From Amycolatopsis coloradensis (GTDB lineage: Bacteria > Actinomycetota > Actinomycetes > Mycobacteriales > Pseudonocardiaceae), in the NCBI RefSeq assembly GCF_037997115.1, contig NZ_CP150484.1:610389-669726 (forward strand): a DNA stretch of 59,338 bases, in the 5' to 3' direction. Shown here piece after piece: positions 37,728 through 45,192 of the stretch; position 1 is the stretch's first letter; every line of letters begins with the position of its first letter. Position numbers and translations under genes: made by a program. The notes below the pieces were generated by a model. It made no database searches. It worked only from the letters and a program-made list of their open reading frames with translations, and had not been told where the DNA came from.

Positions 37728-39158
37728 CAGGGTGCCCGGCAGCAGCTCGGCGTCCGGCGGGATCGTCGTCCCGTGGAACCACGCGTCGAAGAACGGCCGC
37801 AGGTTCTGCTCCGAAAGCTTGATCGTGAACGCCTCGAAGTCCGCCCAGGATGCGTTGGTGTTCCGGTACGCGGCCGGCCATTCCTTCAGCAGGCGCGTGA
37901 ACGCGCCTTCGCCGATCTTCCGCCGCAGCGCGTGGATGGCCAGGATCCCCTTGTCGTAGACGCCGTGGAATTCCTGCCCGGCCCCCATGTCGACCAGCTT
38001 CGACGTCCAGAAATCCTGGCTGCCCCGCATGATCTCGAGGGCGGCGCGGTAGCGGTCGTCCAGGTTCTCGTTGTCCCGCGACTCCTGCCACAGCCATTGC
38101 GCGTACGACGCGAGGCATTCGTTGAGGCAGATGTCGGACCACGATTTCAGCGTCACCGAATCGCCGAACCACTGATGCGCGGTTTCGTGCACCACGGTGA
38201 TCAGGTCGGCCCATTTCGCGTAGGTCGGCCTGGTCTGGGTCTCCAGCGAGAAATGGATGTCCTCGTCGAGATAGATGCCGCCCGCCGCGTCCACCGGGTA
38301 CGGCCCGAACTTCGAGCTCAGGAAAGCGATGATCTCCGGCAGCCGCCTGCCGGCGTCGCGCCGGTCCTCGGCGCCCGGCGCGTACGCGTTGACCACCGGG
38401 GTCCCGTCCGGAAGCGCCATCCGGTCGACGGTGAACTTGTCGATCGCCACCGTGGTCAGATAGGACGCAACGGGCGTGCGCTCCTGCCAGGACGCCGTGG
38501 TCCAGCCGTTCGCCGAGGACTTCTGGATCTCGCGCCCGTTCGAGATGACGGTCCAGCCGTCCGGCACACGCGCGGTGAGGGTGAACATCGCCTTGTCGCG
38601 CGGGGTCTCGTTGACGGGGTACCAGAACGACGCCGAATGCGGCTCGCCGACGATGAACGCGCCGCCGTCCTTCGACTTCTGCCAGCCGTTCTCGCTGCCG
38701 CCCGCCTTGGGTGTCGCCGACGGGTCGCCGCCGTAGAGGACCTTCGTGCGGAAGGCGGTCCCGTTCCGGATCGGCTCGGCGGGCGTCACCACCAGTTCGA
38801 ATTCGCCCTCGCGCGCGAACTTCGCCGGTTTCCCGTCCACTTCGACGGATTGCACGGTCAGGCCGCGTAAGTCCAAGTTGTACCGATCGAGGTCCTGTGT
38901 CGCGTTCGCGATCACCGTGGTGTCGCCGTCGAGACGCCCTTTCGCGGGGTCGTACGTGATACCCACCTGGTATTCGGTCGCGTCGTAACCACCGTTCCCG
39001 TCCATCGGGTAGTACGGATCGCCCGCGCCCGAAGCGCCAGGAGCCGGGTTCAGCGGCGGCGGTGGGGGCGTGGCCGGAGGCGGATCGGCGGTGCAGCCGA
39101 TAATCAGGGCGCAGACGACCCCCAGGACCAGACCGGCGGCGGGGACACGGCTGCGCAT
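37719..39158 (-). CDS. M1-family metallopeptidase, lipoprotein (copy 2)
   Basis: A 479-residue paralog of the gene at 27157, anchored as a lipoprotein: the signal peptide ends in the lipobox LIIGC with Cys22. A Pro-rich spacer and PMDGNGGYD follow. HFSLETQTRP carries the substrate-N-terminus Glu. The zinc site is His324-Glu325-x-x-His328 (HETAHQWFGD) with Glu347 in LNECLASY. All catalytic residues are present, so it should be an active cell-surface peptidase. Its start codon overlaps the upstream region of the divergent alpha/beta hydrolase. Confidence 0.93.
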   Translation of the reverse strand: MRSRVPAAGLVLGVVCALIIGCTADPPPATPPPPPLNPAPGASGAGDPYYPMDGNGGYDATEYQVGITYDPAKGRLDGDTTVIANATQDLDRYNLDLRGLTVQSVEVDGKPAKFAREGEFELVVTPAEPIRNGTAFRTKVLYGGDPSATPKAGGSENGWQKSKDGGAFIVGEPHSASFWYPVNETPRDKAMFTLTARVPDGWTVISNGREIQKSSANGWTTASWQERTPVASYLTTVAIDKFTVDRMALPDGTPVVNAYAPGAEDRRDAGRRLPEIIAFLSSKFGPYPVDAAGGIYLDEDIHFSLETQTRPTYAKWADLITVVHETAHQWFGDSVTLKSWSDICLNECLASYAQWLWQESRDNENLDDRYRAALEIMRGSQDFWTSKLVDMGAGQEFHGVYDKGILAIHALRRKIGEGAFTRLLKEWPAAYRNTNASWADFEAFTIKLSEQNLRPFFDAWFHGTTIPPDAELLPGTLRG

Positions 39159-39171
39159 GGAGGGGAGCTTA

Positions 39172-39954
39172 GTGGTGATTCAGCGCGACGGGTTGGTCAC
39201 TTTCGGCGGTGACGGGCCGCCGATCGTCCTTCTGCACGGACTGATGGGCAGGGCGACGACGTGGTGGCGGGTCGCGCGAAGGCTCCAGCCGTACGGGCGT
39301 GTCCACGGCCTCGACGCGCGCGGGCACGGCCGCGGACCGCGTGGCGGACCCTGGCGCACCGAGCGGTTCGCCGACGACGTCGCCGCGGTGCTGCGGACCT
39401 TCGACGAACCCGCGGTCCTGATCGGACATTCGATGGGCGGCCTGCACGCGTGGGTCACCGCGGCCACCCATCCCGAGCTCGTCCGCGCCGTGGTCTGCGA
39501 GGACTTCGCGCCGGACCAGCGCGGCCGGACCGTGGACACCTGGCGCGGGTACTTCGAATCGTGGCCGGTCCCGTTCCGCTCGCTGGCCCACGTGCGCGAG
39601 TTCTTCGGCGACACCGGCGACTACTTCGTCGAATGCGTCGAGGAACGCGACGACGGCTACCACCTGATCGCGTCCCTCCCGGACCTGTACGAGATCGCGG
39701 CCGAATGGGGCAGGCGCGACTTCTGGGAGTTCGTCGAACGCGTGAAATGCCCGCTGCTCGCGATCGAGGGCGAACGCACCGCGATGCCGCACGGCCAGCA
39801 GGCCGAGCTGGCCGCACGCGTGCCCGGCGGCCTCGGACGGCACATCGTCGTCCAAGGCGCCGGGCACGTGGTGCACGACGAAGCGCCGGAGACCTACCTC
39901 GGTGCCGTCGAAGCTTTTCTCTCCGACGTCCTCGGTCAGCCCTTCGCGAGCTGA
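39172..39954 (+). CDS. Alpha/beta-fold hydrolase
   Basis: A 260-residue hydrolase with the oxyanion loop LLHGLMGRATTW, the nucleophile elbow GHSMGGLHA and the catalytic His in GAGHVVHDEAPE. The acid is likely in the ERTAMPHG loop region. It is a soluble esterase/lipase or C-C hydrolase type; the substrate is unknown. It occupies the position of Rv3591c in the mycobacterial order. GTG 39172 or GTG 39175 follows GGAGGGGAG. Its 3' end overlaps the convergent thioredoxin gene by 19 bases. Confidence 0.88.
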   Translation: MVIQRDGLVTFGGDGPPIVLLHGLMGRATTWWRVARRLQPYGRVHGLDARGHGRGPRGGPWRTERFADDVAAVLRTFDEPAVLIGHSMGGLHAWVTAATHPELVRAVVCEDFAPDQRGRTVDTWRGYFESWPVPFRSLAHVREFFGDTGDYFVECVEERDDGYHLIASLPDLYEIAAEWGRRDFWEFVERVKCPLLAIEGERTAMPHGQQAELAARVPGGLGRHIVVQGAGHVVHDEAPETYLGAVEAFLSDVLGQPFAS

Positions 39955-40370
39955 GCGTCGATCCAGGCGCGCAACCGCGCTTCGCCCGGGTAACCGATGT
40001 TCCGCGACGACGGCAGTTCGGCGGCGTTGCGGACACCGACCAGCGTCGGGAGGTAGCGGATGTTGTACCGGGTGGACAGGTCGCGGCTCTGGTCGACGTC
40101 GACCTCGCCCAGCAGGAACCGGCCGCCGTATTCACCGGCGAGCCGTTCGATCACGGGCTTCATCTGGCGGCACGGCGGGCACCAGGTGGCGCCGAAGTCC
40201 ATGATGACCAGCTTCTGCCGCGAGATGTTCATGACCTCGGCGTAGTTGGCCGAAGTCACCGTCATCACGTTCTCGGCCGCCGGCGCGGCCGAAGCCACGC
40301 CGTTGCCGAAGCCGGTGATGAGCGCCAGCACACCGGCCAGCACGCAGACGAACCGTTTGCACTTGGACAA
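39936..40370 (-). CDS. Secreted thioredoxin-like protein with a CPPC active site
   Basis: A 144-residue protein. The N-terminal signal peptide (about 1-30, ending ASAAPA) is followed by a thioredoxin fold with MDFGATWCPPCRQM (Cys64, Cys67) and the cis-Pro loop RYLPTLVGV. The Pro-Pro active site differs from the usual CGPC and from DsbA CPHC, and shifts the redox potential in an unpredictable direction. It is exported, so it probably acts on disulfides outside the membrane. It follows the rhodanese gene by 12 bases as its operon partner. Confidence 0.9.
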   Translation of the reverse strand: MSKCKRFVCVLAGVLALITGFGNGVASAAPAAENVMTVTSANYAEVMNISRQKLVIMDFGATWCPPCRQMKPVIERLAGEYGGRFLLGEVDVDQSRDLSTRYNIRYLPTLVGVRNAAELPSSRNIGYPGEARLRAWIDAQLAKG

Positions 40371-40382
40371 GACGATCTCCTT

Positions 40383-40733
40383 TCAGGACGATGACCAGGT
40401 CGGAAGATCGTTCGCGACCCAGTCTTCGATGCCTTCGCGGTACTTGCGGACGTTCGTGTACCCGAGCTCCAGCAGCCGCCGTCCGACGAATTCACTGTTG
40501 CGGCACGGCGTGTTCGCGCAATAGACGACGATCGCGGCGGCCTTGTCCGGAAGCACCACGGGTGCCAGCCGGTCGGTGAATTCGGCGGCCCGCTCGTACG
40601 GGAAACCCGGAATGTTGCGCGCTTCCGGCAGATGCTCCTTGTCGAAATAGGCGACCGGCATCGTGTCGACCACGACCACCGAACCGGACTCCATCCGGGA
40701 AAGCAGTTCCGTACGGGTGATCAACGGCAGCAT
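40383..40733 (-). CDS. Single-domain rhodanese-like protein
   Basis: A 116-residue protein with the rhodanese landmarks: VVVVDTMPVAYFDKEHLPEA (CH2A-like), ARNIPGFP, and the active-site loop VVYCANTPCRNS. That loop carries two cysteines, so either could be the persulfide carrier. It transfers sulfur or senses a sulfur or small oxyanion species. ATG 40733 has GAAGGGG upstream. It forms an operon with the secreted thioredoxin. A LysR-type motif shared with the MFS gene lies 82-96 bases upstream. Confidence 0.85.
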   Translation of the reverse strand: MLPLITRTELLSRMESGSVVVVDTMPVAYFDKEHLPEARNIPGFPYERAAEFTDRLAPVVLPDKAAAIVVYCANTPCRNSEFVGRRLLELGYTNVRKYREGIEDWVANDLPTWSSS

Positions 40734-40807
40734 GGTGCCCCTTCTTTCGGCGACCGTGATTGACGATTCACATCGTCGGTCGTCTCGCGGGACACGCTCT
40801 AGTGCCG

Positions 40808-40830
40808 CCTCGGCATGCCGAGGGGTTATC
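40808..40830. promoter_or_regulatory. LysR-type operator candidate upstream of the rhodanese operon
   Basis: CCTCGGCATGCCGAGG (40808-40823) is a perfect 16-base palindrome. It overlaps, on the minus strand, GATAACCCCTCGGCAT (40830-40815), which contains a T-N11-A element. The same 16 bases occur in the same orientation upstream of the MFS gene at 46738-46753. The motif overlaps the LysR stop codon. Confidence 0.6.
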
Positions 40831-41779
40831 CAGCGGCCGCCCTGCCGTGGCGGTGCAGCCAGGAGCGGTACGACGCCGTCCGTTCGGCGAGCCGCCAATA
40901 GCCCGCTCTCGCCTCGGTGGCGAGTTCCGGGACACCGTGCGCGCACGGACCGTCTTCCCGCCACGCGAGCACATGCCGCACGCACATCGGCGCGCCGGCC
41001 AGCGGCCGGATGGCCAGCCCGTCCGCCGGTGGCCGGGTCGGCTGGACCAGCCCGACGCCGTACCCGCCGCTGACCAGATCCTCGCGCGTGGTGTCGATGT
41101 CGGCGTCGTGGGTGATCCGGGGGTCGAAACCGTGCGCGAGACACATTTCGCGGAACACCACCCGGCAGCCGTCGCCGCCACTCGACACGATCCAGTCCTC
41201 CCCGGCCAGCTCGGCGAGCTCGATCTCCTCTTCGGCGGCGAGCGGGTGTTCCGCGGGGATCGCCACGAACGACGGCTCCTCCACCAGGGTCATGGTCCGC
41301 ACGTCCGGCGGCACAGGGAGGCCGCGCCCGCCGCAGATCATGATCAGCGCGAGGTCGATGCCCCGGTTCGCGACCTGCGCGAGCAGCCGCGTGCGTGAGG
41401 TGTCCGCGCGTGTGCGGAACGGCTCGCCCGGGCGCAGGTCGCGCAGTCCGCCGAGCAGCGAACCCGTGATGGCGCTGTCGTTCCAGCCGATCCTGATCGA
41501 TTCTGCCGTCTCGGGTTCCTGACGGTGGAAGTCGAGCTCCAGTTCGTCGAAGGTGAGCACGATCGCCCGCGCCCGCCGCAGGATCAGGGCGCCGAGTTCG
41601 GTGGGCCGCACCCCGTGCTGGTCGCGGTGGAACAGCGGGCCGCCGACCATCCGCTCGATCCGGCGCAGCTGGTGGCTGAGCGCGGGCTGGCCGAGTCCCA
41701 GTCCGGCCGCGGCACGGTTGAGGCTGCCGGAGGCGGCTATCTCACAGATCACGCGAAGATGCCGAACCTGAATCTCCAT
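40826..41779 (-). CDS. LysR-family transcriptional regulator, divergent from the CDPS gene
   Basis: A 317-residue LysR regulator. The winged HTH is at about 1-65 (HLRVICEIAASGSLNRAAAGLGLGQPALSHQLRRIE is its body, with the recognition helix near residues 32-42). A linker helix and a periplasmic-binding-protein-like effector domain follow, with AIPAEHPLAA and WIVSSGGDGC. The start ATG 41779 faces the CDPS gene across 159 bases, the classic arrangement for control of the divergent gene. It is only distantly similar to the second LysR at 43938. Confidence 0.9.
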   Translation of the reverse strand: MEIQVRHLRVICEIAASGSLNRAAAGLGLGQPALSHQLRRIERMVGGPLFHRDQHGVRPTELGALILRRARAIVLTFDELELDFHRQEPETAESIRIGWNDSAITGSLLGGLRDLRPGEPFRTRADTSRTRLLAQVANRGIDLALIMICGGRGLPVPPDVRTMTLVEEPSFVAIPAEHPLAAEEEIELAELAGEDWIVSSGGDGCRVVFREMCLAHGFDPRITHDADIDTTREDLVSGGYGVGLVQPTRPPADGLAIRPLAGAPMCVRHVLAWREDGPCAHGVPELATEARAGYWRLAERTASYRSWLHRHGRAAAG

Positions 41780-41938
41780 GACTTCGTATACCGCGACCCG
41801 TTCGCGCCCGGCACCCCCGAAAGTCGAGACACCCGATTTCTCATAACCCGGTGACAACATTCGGTGGCAATACCCGTGCCATCCGGCCGTGGCTACGTTC
41901 GGTCGACGCCCCGCATATCACGCGAATCAGGAGCCGTC
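41780..41938. promoter_or_regulatory. Divergent control region between lysR and the cyclodipeptide synthase
   Basis: This 159-base stretch contains CATAACCCGGTGACA (41842-41856) and TCGGTGGCAATACCCG (41861-41876). Together they resemble, with insertions, the ATAACCCCTCGGCATACCCG motif upstream of the MFS gene. CAGGAG at 41928-41933 is the ribosome site of the CDPS gene. No other gene is visible. Confidence 0.45.
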
Positions 41939-42625
41939 TTGCCGCGACCACTGCCGCTCACGGAGCATTGCGCTGATCCGCTGGCGCGAGCCGAACACGT
42001 TTGCCTGGGTGTCAGCCCGTTCAACAGCCATTTCACCGTGGACCGCATCGCCGATCTCGCCCGCTGGGCCATGTCGGCCTTTCACGGTTTCCATTTCTTC
42101 GTCCCCGACGGCCCGTCCGCGTTCACCCTCGAAGCGCTCGGCTACGACCCGGTCCGCGCCGCGCAGAAGGCGCAGCGGCAAGGAAATTACACGCGGAACA
42201 AGATCGTCCGCGCGCTGGAGCAGGTCTGTTCGCCGGATCCGCACACCTTGATCCTGGATTCCGCGGCGCTCGAAGCCGACAGCGCGTACCTCGGCCTGCT
42301 TTCCGAGGCACACCACCGGTTCGCCACCGATCCGGAGTTCGCCGAGCAGTGCCTTGGCGCCACGGGCTGGGTGCTGGACCGGCGGCTGCCCGAGGGCGAA
42401 CATCCCACGCGCGACCAGTTGCGCAGCGCGGTCCGGTACTTCCTCGCCGAGTTGCCGATGTTCGTCGGCACCGTCGCGGTGGCCGGGGTCGAAAGCTCCG
42501 TGTTCGCCTATCACCAGCGGGTCGCCTTCCTCGAACGGCTCTACCGCGGCGAACTCTCGTGGCGGCCGCTGCCCGGCCAAGGTTTCGTCGTCCTCGAACA
42601 AGCCGTCCCGGAACGAGTGGAGTGA
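41939..42625 (+). CDS. tRNA-dependent cyclodipeptide synthase (NYH subfamily)
   Basis: A CDPS takes two aminoacyl-tRNAs and makes a cyclodipeptide (2,5-diketopiperazine) by a ping-pong mechanism. The 228-residue protein matches the family in length. CLGVSPFNSHF carries the nucleophile Ser26 (Ser37 of AlbC) and Asn29 (Asn40). YFLAELPMF carries Tyr167 and Glu171 (Tyr178, Glu182), and SVFAYHQ carries Tyr191 and His192 (Tyr202, His203). Asn-Tyr-His places it in the NYH subfamily. A basic QKAQRQGNYTRNK helix fits tRNA contact. TTG 41939 follows CAGGAG by five bases. The amino acids used cannot be read from sequence by eye. The next gene is a permease, overlapping or touching. Confidence 0.88.
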   Translation: MPRPLPLTEHCADPLARAEHVCLGVSPFNSHFTVDRIADLARWAMSAFHGFHFFVPDGPSAFTLEALGYDPVRAAQKAQRQGNYTRNKIVRALEQVCSPDPHTLILDSAALEADSAYLGLLSEAHHRFATDPEFAEQCLGATGWVLDRRLPEGEHPTRDQLRSAVRYFLAELPMFVGTVAVAGVESSVFAYHQRVAFLERLYRGELSWRPLPGQGFVVLEQAVPERVE

Positions 42626-42627
42626 CC

Positions 42628-43941
42628 GTGGAACACGACGACTTCTCCCTTCGCCGGGTGCCCGCCGACCGCCGCTACTCCTGGATTTCCGTCGCGTTGC
42701 AACGGTTCGGTCAGGTGTCCTCGTTCCACCAGTTCCTGCTCGGCGCGGTGCTCGGCTTCGGCATGACGTTCTGGGAAGCGGTACTGGCCATCACGATCGG
42801 TTCGGTATTGCTGGAGATCATCACCATCCTGATGGGCATCGCCGGCACCCGGGAGGGGCTTTCGACATCGGTGCTCGCGCGCTGGACCGGATTCGGCACC
42901 GGCGGGTCCTCGCTGGTCGGTCTCCTGATGACCTTGAGCCTGGCAGGCTGGTTCGGGGTGCAGAACGACGTGTTCGCCCACGGCCTCCACGCCCTGATGG
43001 GCGGCCCGCCGGTGTGGGTGTGGGCGCTCGCGGGCGGCGCGCTGGTCACCGCGATCGTCGTGTTCGGCTTCCACGCGATGGCCTGGACGGCGTATCTGAC
43101 GGTGCCCGCTTTCCTCGCGCTGGCGGGGTTTTCGATCATCTCGGCGCTCGGCGACCATTCCCTGCCGGCACTGATGGCCGAGCCGCCGCCGGGACCGTCG
43201 ATGTCGCTGGCACAGGGCACCACGCTGGTGGCGGGCGCGTTCATCATGGGCGCGATCATGACGCCGGACATGACCCGGTTCAACCGGACCGCGTCCGACG
43301 TGGTGAAGCAGACCCTGGTCAGCGTCACCCTCGGCCAGTACCTCATCGGCCTGATCGGGGTCCTGCTCGCGCACGCGGCGAAAAGCGCCGACGTGGTCGG
43401 GATCATCACCTCGTCGTCCGGTGTGCTCGGCACGCTGATCCTGGTCACCGCGATCCTGAAGATCAACGACTGGAACCTGTATTCGTCCTCGCTCGGGCTG
43501 GTGAACACCGTGCAGGTGCTGCTGTCCCGGCGGTTGGACCGCACCACCGCGACCCTGCTGCTCGGCGGTCTCGGCACGGTCCTCTCCGCGATCGGCGTCC
43601 TCGACCACTTCACCACCTTCCTGACCTGGGTCGGCGTGCTCACGCCACCGGTGGCCGGGGTGGTGATCGCCGAGTACTACGTGGTCCGGCGCTGGAAACC
43701 GGAGCTGGACGCCACCCGCGCGTCCGGGGAGCTGCCGTCCACCTGCCCGTCCTGGGTTCCTTCCGCGCTGATCTGCTGGGTGGCCGGGGCGGCGGTGGGG
43801 GCCTGGCTGCCGTGGGGAATCCCCACCGTGAACTCCGTTCTTGGTGCTTTTCTCCTGTATATTCTTTTCGGCAGACGGACCGCGGCCGCGGTGTCCTCCA
43901 CGGCCATGACTTCTTCCGGCGGGTCGAAAACCCGTTCGTGA
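42628..43941 (+). CDS. NCS1-family permease (CodB/Mhp1-like) linked to the CDPS
   Basis: A 437-residue transporter with about 12 spans of the nucleobase-cation-symport-1 family. GWFGVQ at 107-112 has the Trp and Gln that contact substrate in Mhp1, and INDWNLYSSSLGL matches the CodB-type NDNNLYS region. Family members import cytosine, purines, allantoin or hydantoins by sodium or proton symport. GTG 42628 has GGAG five bases upstream; GTG 42622 overlaps the CDPS stop. Being coupled to a CDPS, it may move the diketopiperazine or a nucleobase co-substrate (inference). Confidence 0.87.
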   Translation: MEHDDFSLRRVPADRRYSWISVALQRFGQVSSFHQFLLGAVLGFGMTFWEAVLAITIGSVLLEIITILMGIAGTREGLSTSVLARWTGFGTGGSSLVGLLMTLSLAGWFGVQNDVFAHGLHALMGGPPVWVWALAGGALVTAIVVFGFHAMAWTAYLTVPAFLALAGFSIISALGDHSLPALMAEPPPGPSMSLAQGTTLVAGAFIMGAIMTPDMTRFNRTASDVVKQTLVSVTLGQYLIGLIGVLLAHAAKSADVVGIITSSSGVLGTLILVTAILKINDWNLYSSSLGLVNTVQVLLSRRLDRTTATLLLGGLGTVLSAIGVLDHFTTFLTWVGVLTPPVAGVVIAEYYVVRRWKPELDATRASGELPSTCPSWVPSALICWVAGAAVGAWLPWGIPTVNSVLGAFLLYILFGRRTAAAVSSTAMTSSGGSKTRS

Positions 43942-44906
43942 CAAAGGAGTTCGACGTCGTACAGCTGGATGTCCACCACCTGCGGGTGATCAGGGCGATC
44001 GCGGACACGGGAAGCCTTTCCCGGGCCGCGATCGCTCTCGGTGTCACCCAGCCCGCGGTTTCCGCGCAACTCAAACGGCTGGAGAACATGCTGGGCTACC
44101 GGTTGTTCGACCGGCGCGAGGGCGGTGTGACCCCGACGCCGATGGGCGAACTGCTCTTGCGCCGCACCGCCGCTTTGTTGCCACAGCTGGACAAACTGCT
44201 CGAAGACATCGAGCAGCGCGGCTGTCCCGGCGGCCCGCCCGACGTGGTCCGGGTGGTGGCGGTGGCCAGCGCGCTGGTGGCGCACCTGCCCTCACTGGTG
44301 ACGGGATTGTGGCCCGAGGTCTCCGAAGTGCAGGTCGTGCACGACGACCACCCCGAACGGCTGCTGCCGCTGCTGGCCCAGCGGCGCGCGGAATTGGGGC
44401 TGGTCAAGGACTATCCGGGATACGAGCTCGAACTCCCCGCGAACGTGGACACCGCGGTGGTGGTGACCGAGCCGACCTTCGTCCTGCTGCCGGAGTTCCA
44501 TCCGCTGGCGCGCGAGAAGGTCGTCGACCTGCGCGACCTGCGGGACGAATCGTGGGTGATGGTGTCCGATTCGTCGGCGGCCACGTTCACCAAGTACTTC
44601 GCCGACACCTGCGCGCGGCACGGCTTCAGCCCGTCGTTCACCCATCAGGTGACTTCGCAGCAGGTGGCGCTGTTGGTGGTCAAGGCGGGCGCGGTCGGGC
44701 TGTCGCAACCGATCTGCGATCCGGGGAACCACGGCATCGTGCCCCGGCCGCTGCGCGGGGATGTGTTGCCGCGCAGGCACATTCTCGCGTGGAACAAGGA
44801 GACCTTCGTGGCGGGGCGGCGGGAGGAGCTGATCTCCGCCGTGGTCGAAGCGTACTGGGCCGAAGCGAGGACGGCGCCCGTCTACGCCGAGTACCTGGAC
44901 TCGTGA
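43938..44906 (+). CDS. Second LysR-family regulator, end of the CDPS operon
   Basis: A 322-residue LysR regulator with an N-terminal HTH (SLSRAAIALGVTQPAVSAQLKR is its core, at about residues 27-48) and an effector domain with LLPEFHPLAREKV and QQVALLVVKAGAVGLSQP. GTG 43938 overlaps the permease stop. A better ribosome site, AAAGGAG (43942-43948), lies inside the gene but is followed by GTA rather than a standard start, so the true N-terminus is uncertain by a few residues. It is co-directional with CDPS and the permease, so it is probably part of their operon. Its TGA stop is in a family B repeat. Confidence 0.88.
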   Translation: MTKEFDVVQLDVHHLRVIRAIADTGSLSRAAIALGVTQPAVSAQLKRLENMLGYRLFDRREGGVTPTPMGELLLRRTAALLPQLDKLLEDIEQRGCPGGPPDVVRVVAVASALVAHLPSLVTGLWPEVSEVQVVHDDHPERLLPLLAQRRAELGLVKDYPGYELELPANVDTAVVVTEPTFVLLPEFHPLAREKVVDLRDLRDESWVMVSDSSAATFTKYFADTCARHGFSPSFTHQVTSQQVALLVVKAGAVGLSQPICDPGNHGIVPRPLRGDVLPRRHILAWNKETFVAGRREELISAVVEAYWAEARTAPVYAEYLDS

Positions 44907-45084
44907 GCGGTAAGGACGGTCTTAGGTACGTACTGCCGGTGCGCGGACGGCGGTTTCGCGTGATTGGACGGACGACACGCGTGTTGGGATGGACGACGCG
45001 TGTTCAGGAGGACGACTCGCGGCGTCCATCCAGTCACGCGTGTCGTCCACCGGATCACGCGTGTCGTCCGGTCAATCACGCGAA
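44901..45084. repeat. Long inverted repeat with 21-bp phasing (family D, locus 2)
   Basis: TCGTGAGCGGTAA (44901-44913) is a lone family B arm containing the LysR stop. Arms of 29 bases at 44955-44983 and 45056-45084 are complementary at 27 positions. Inside and around them CACGCGTGTCGTCC occurs at 45035 and 45056, and CACGCGAA at 45077, exactly 21 bases apart. Inverted units GGACGAC(A)CGCGTG run from 44969. The rest of the 286-base gap shows no gene. Confidence 0.85.
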
Positions 45085-45192
45085 CCCGCCGCATCGGTAC
45101 GGAGACTCACGAGTCTTGACGTCAGGTGCCAGTGTCATTGCCCGCCCGGAATCCACGGAGGTACCTAGGACGAGGACGGTTCGTACGAGGCC

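Noticed and set aside
42354..43937. Extension of the second LysR frame through the permease gene
   Set aside because: The open frame reads out of phase through the CDPS and permease genes and is Arg/Pro/Gly-rich noise. The LysR fold begins after 43938.
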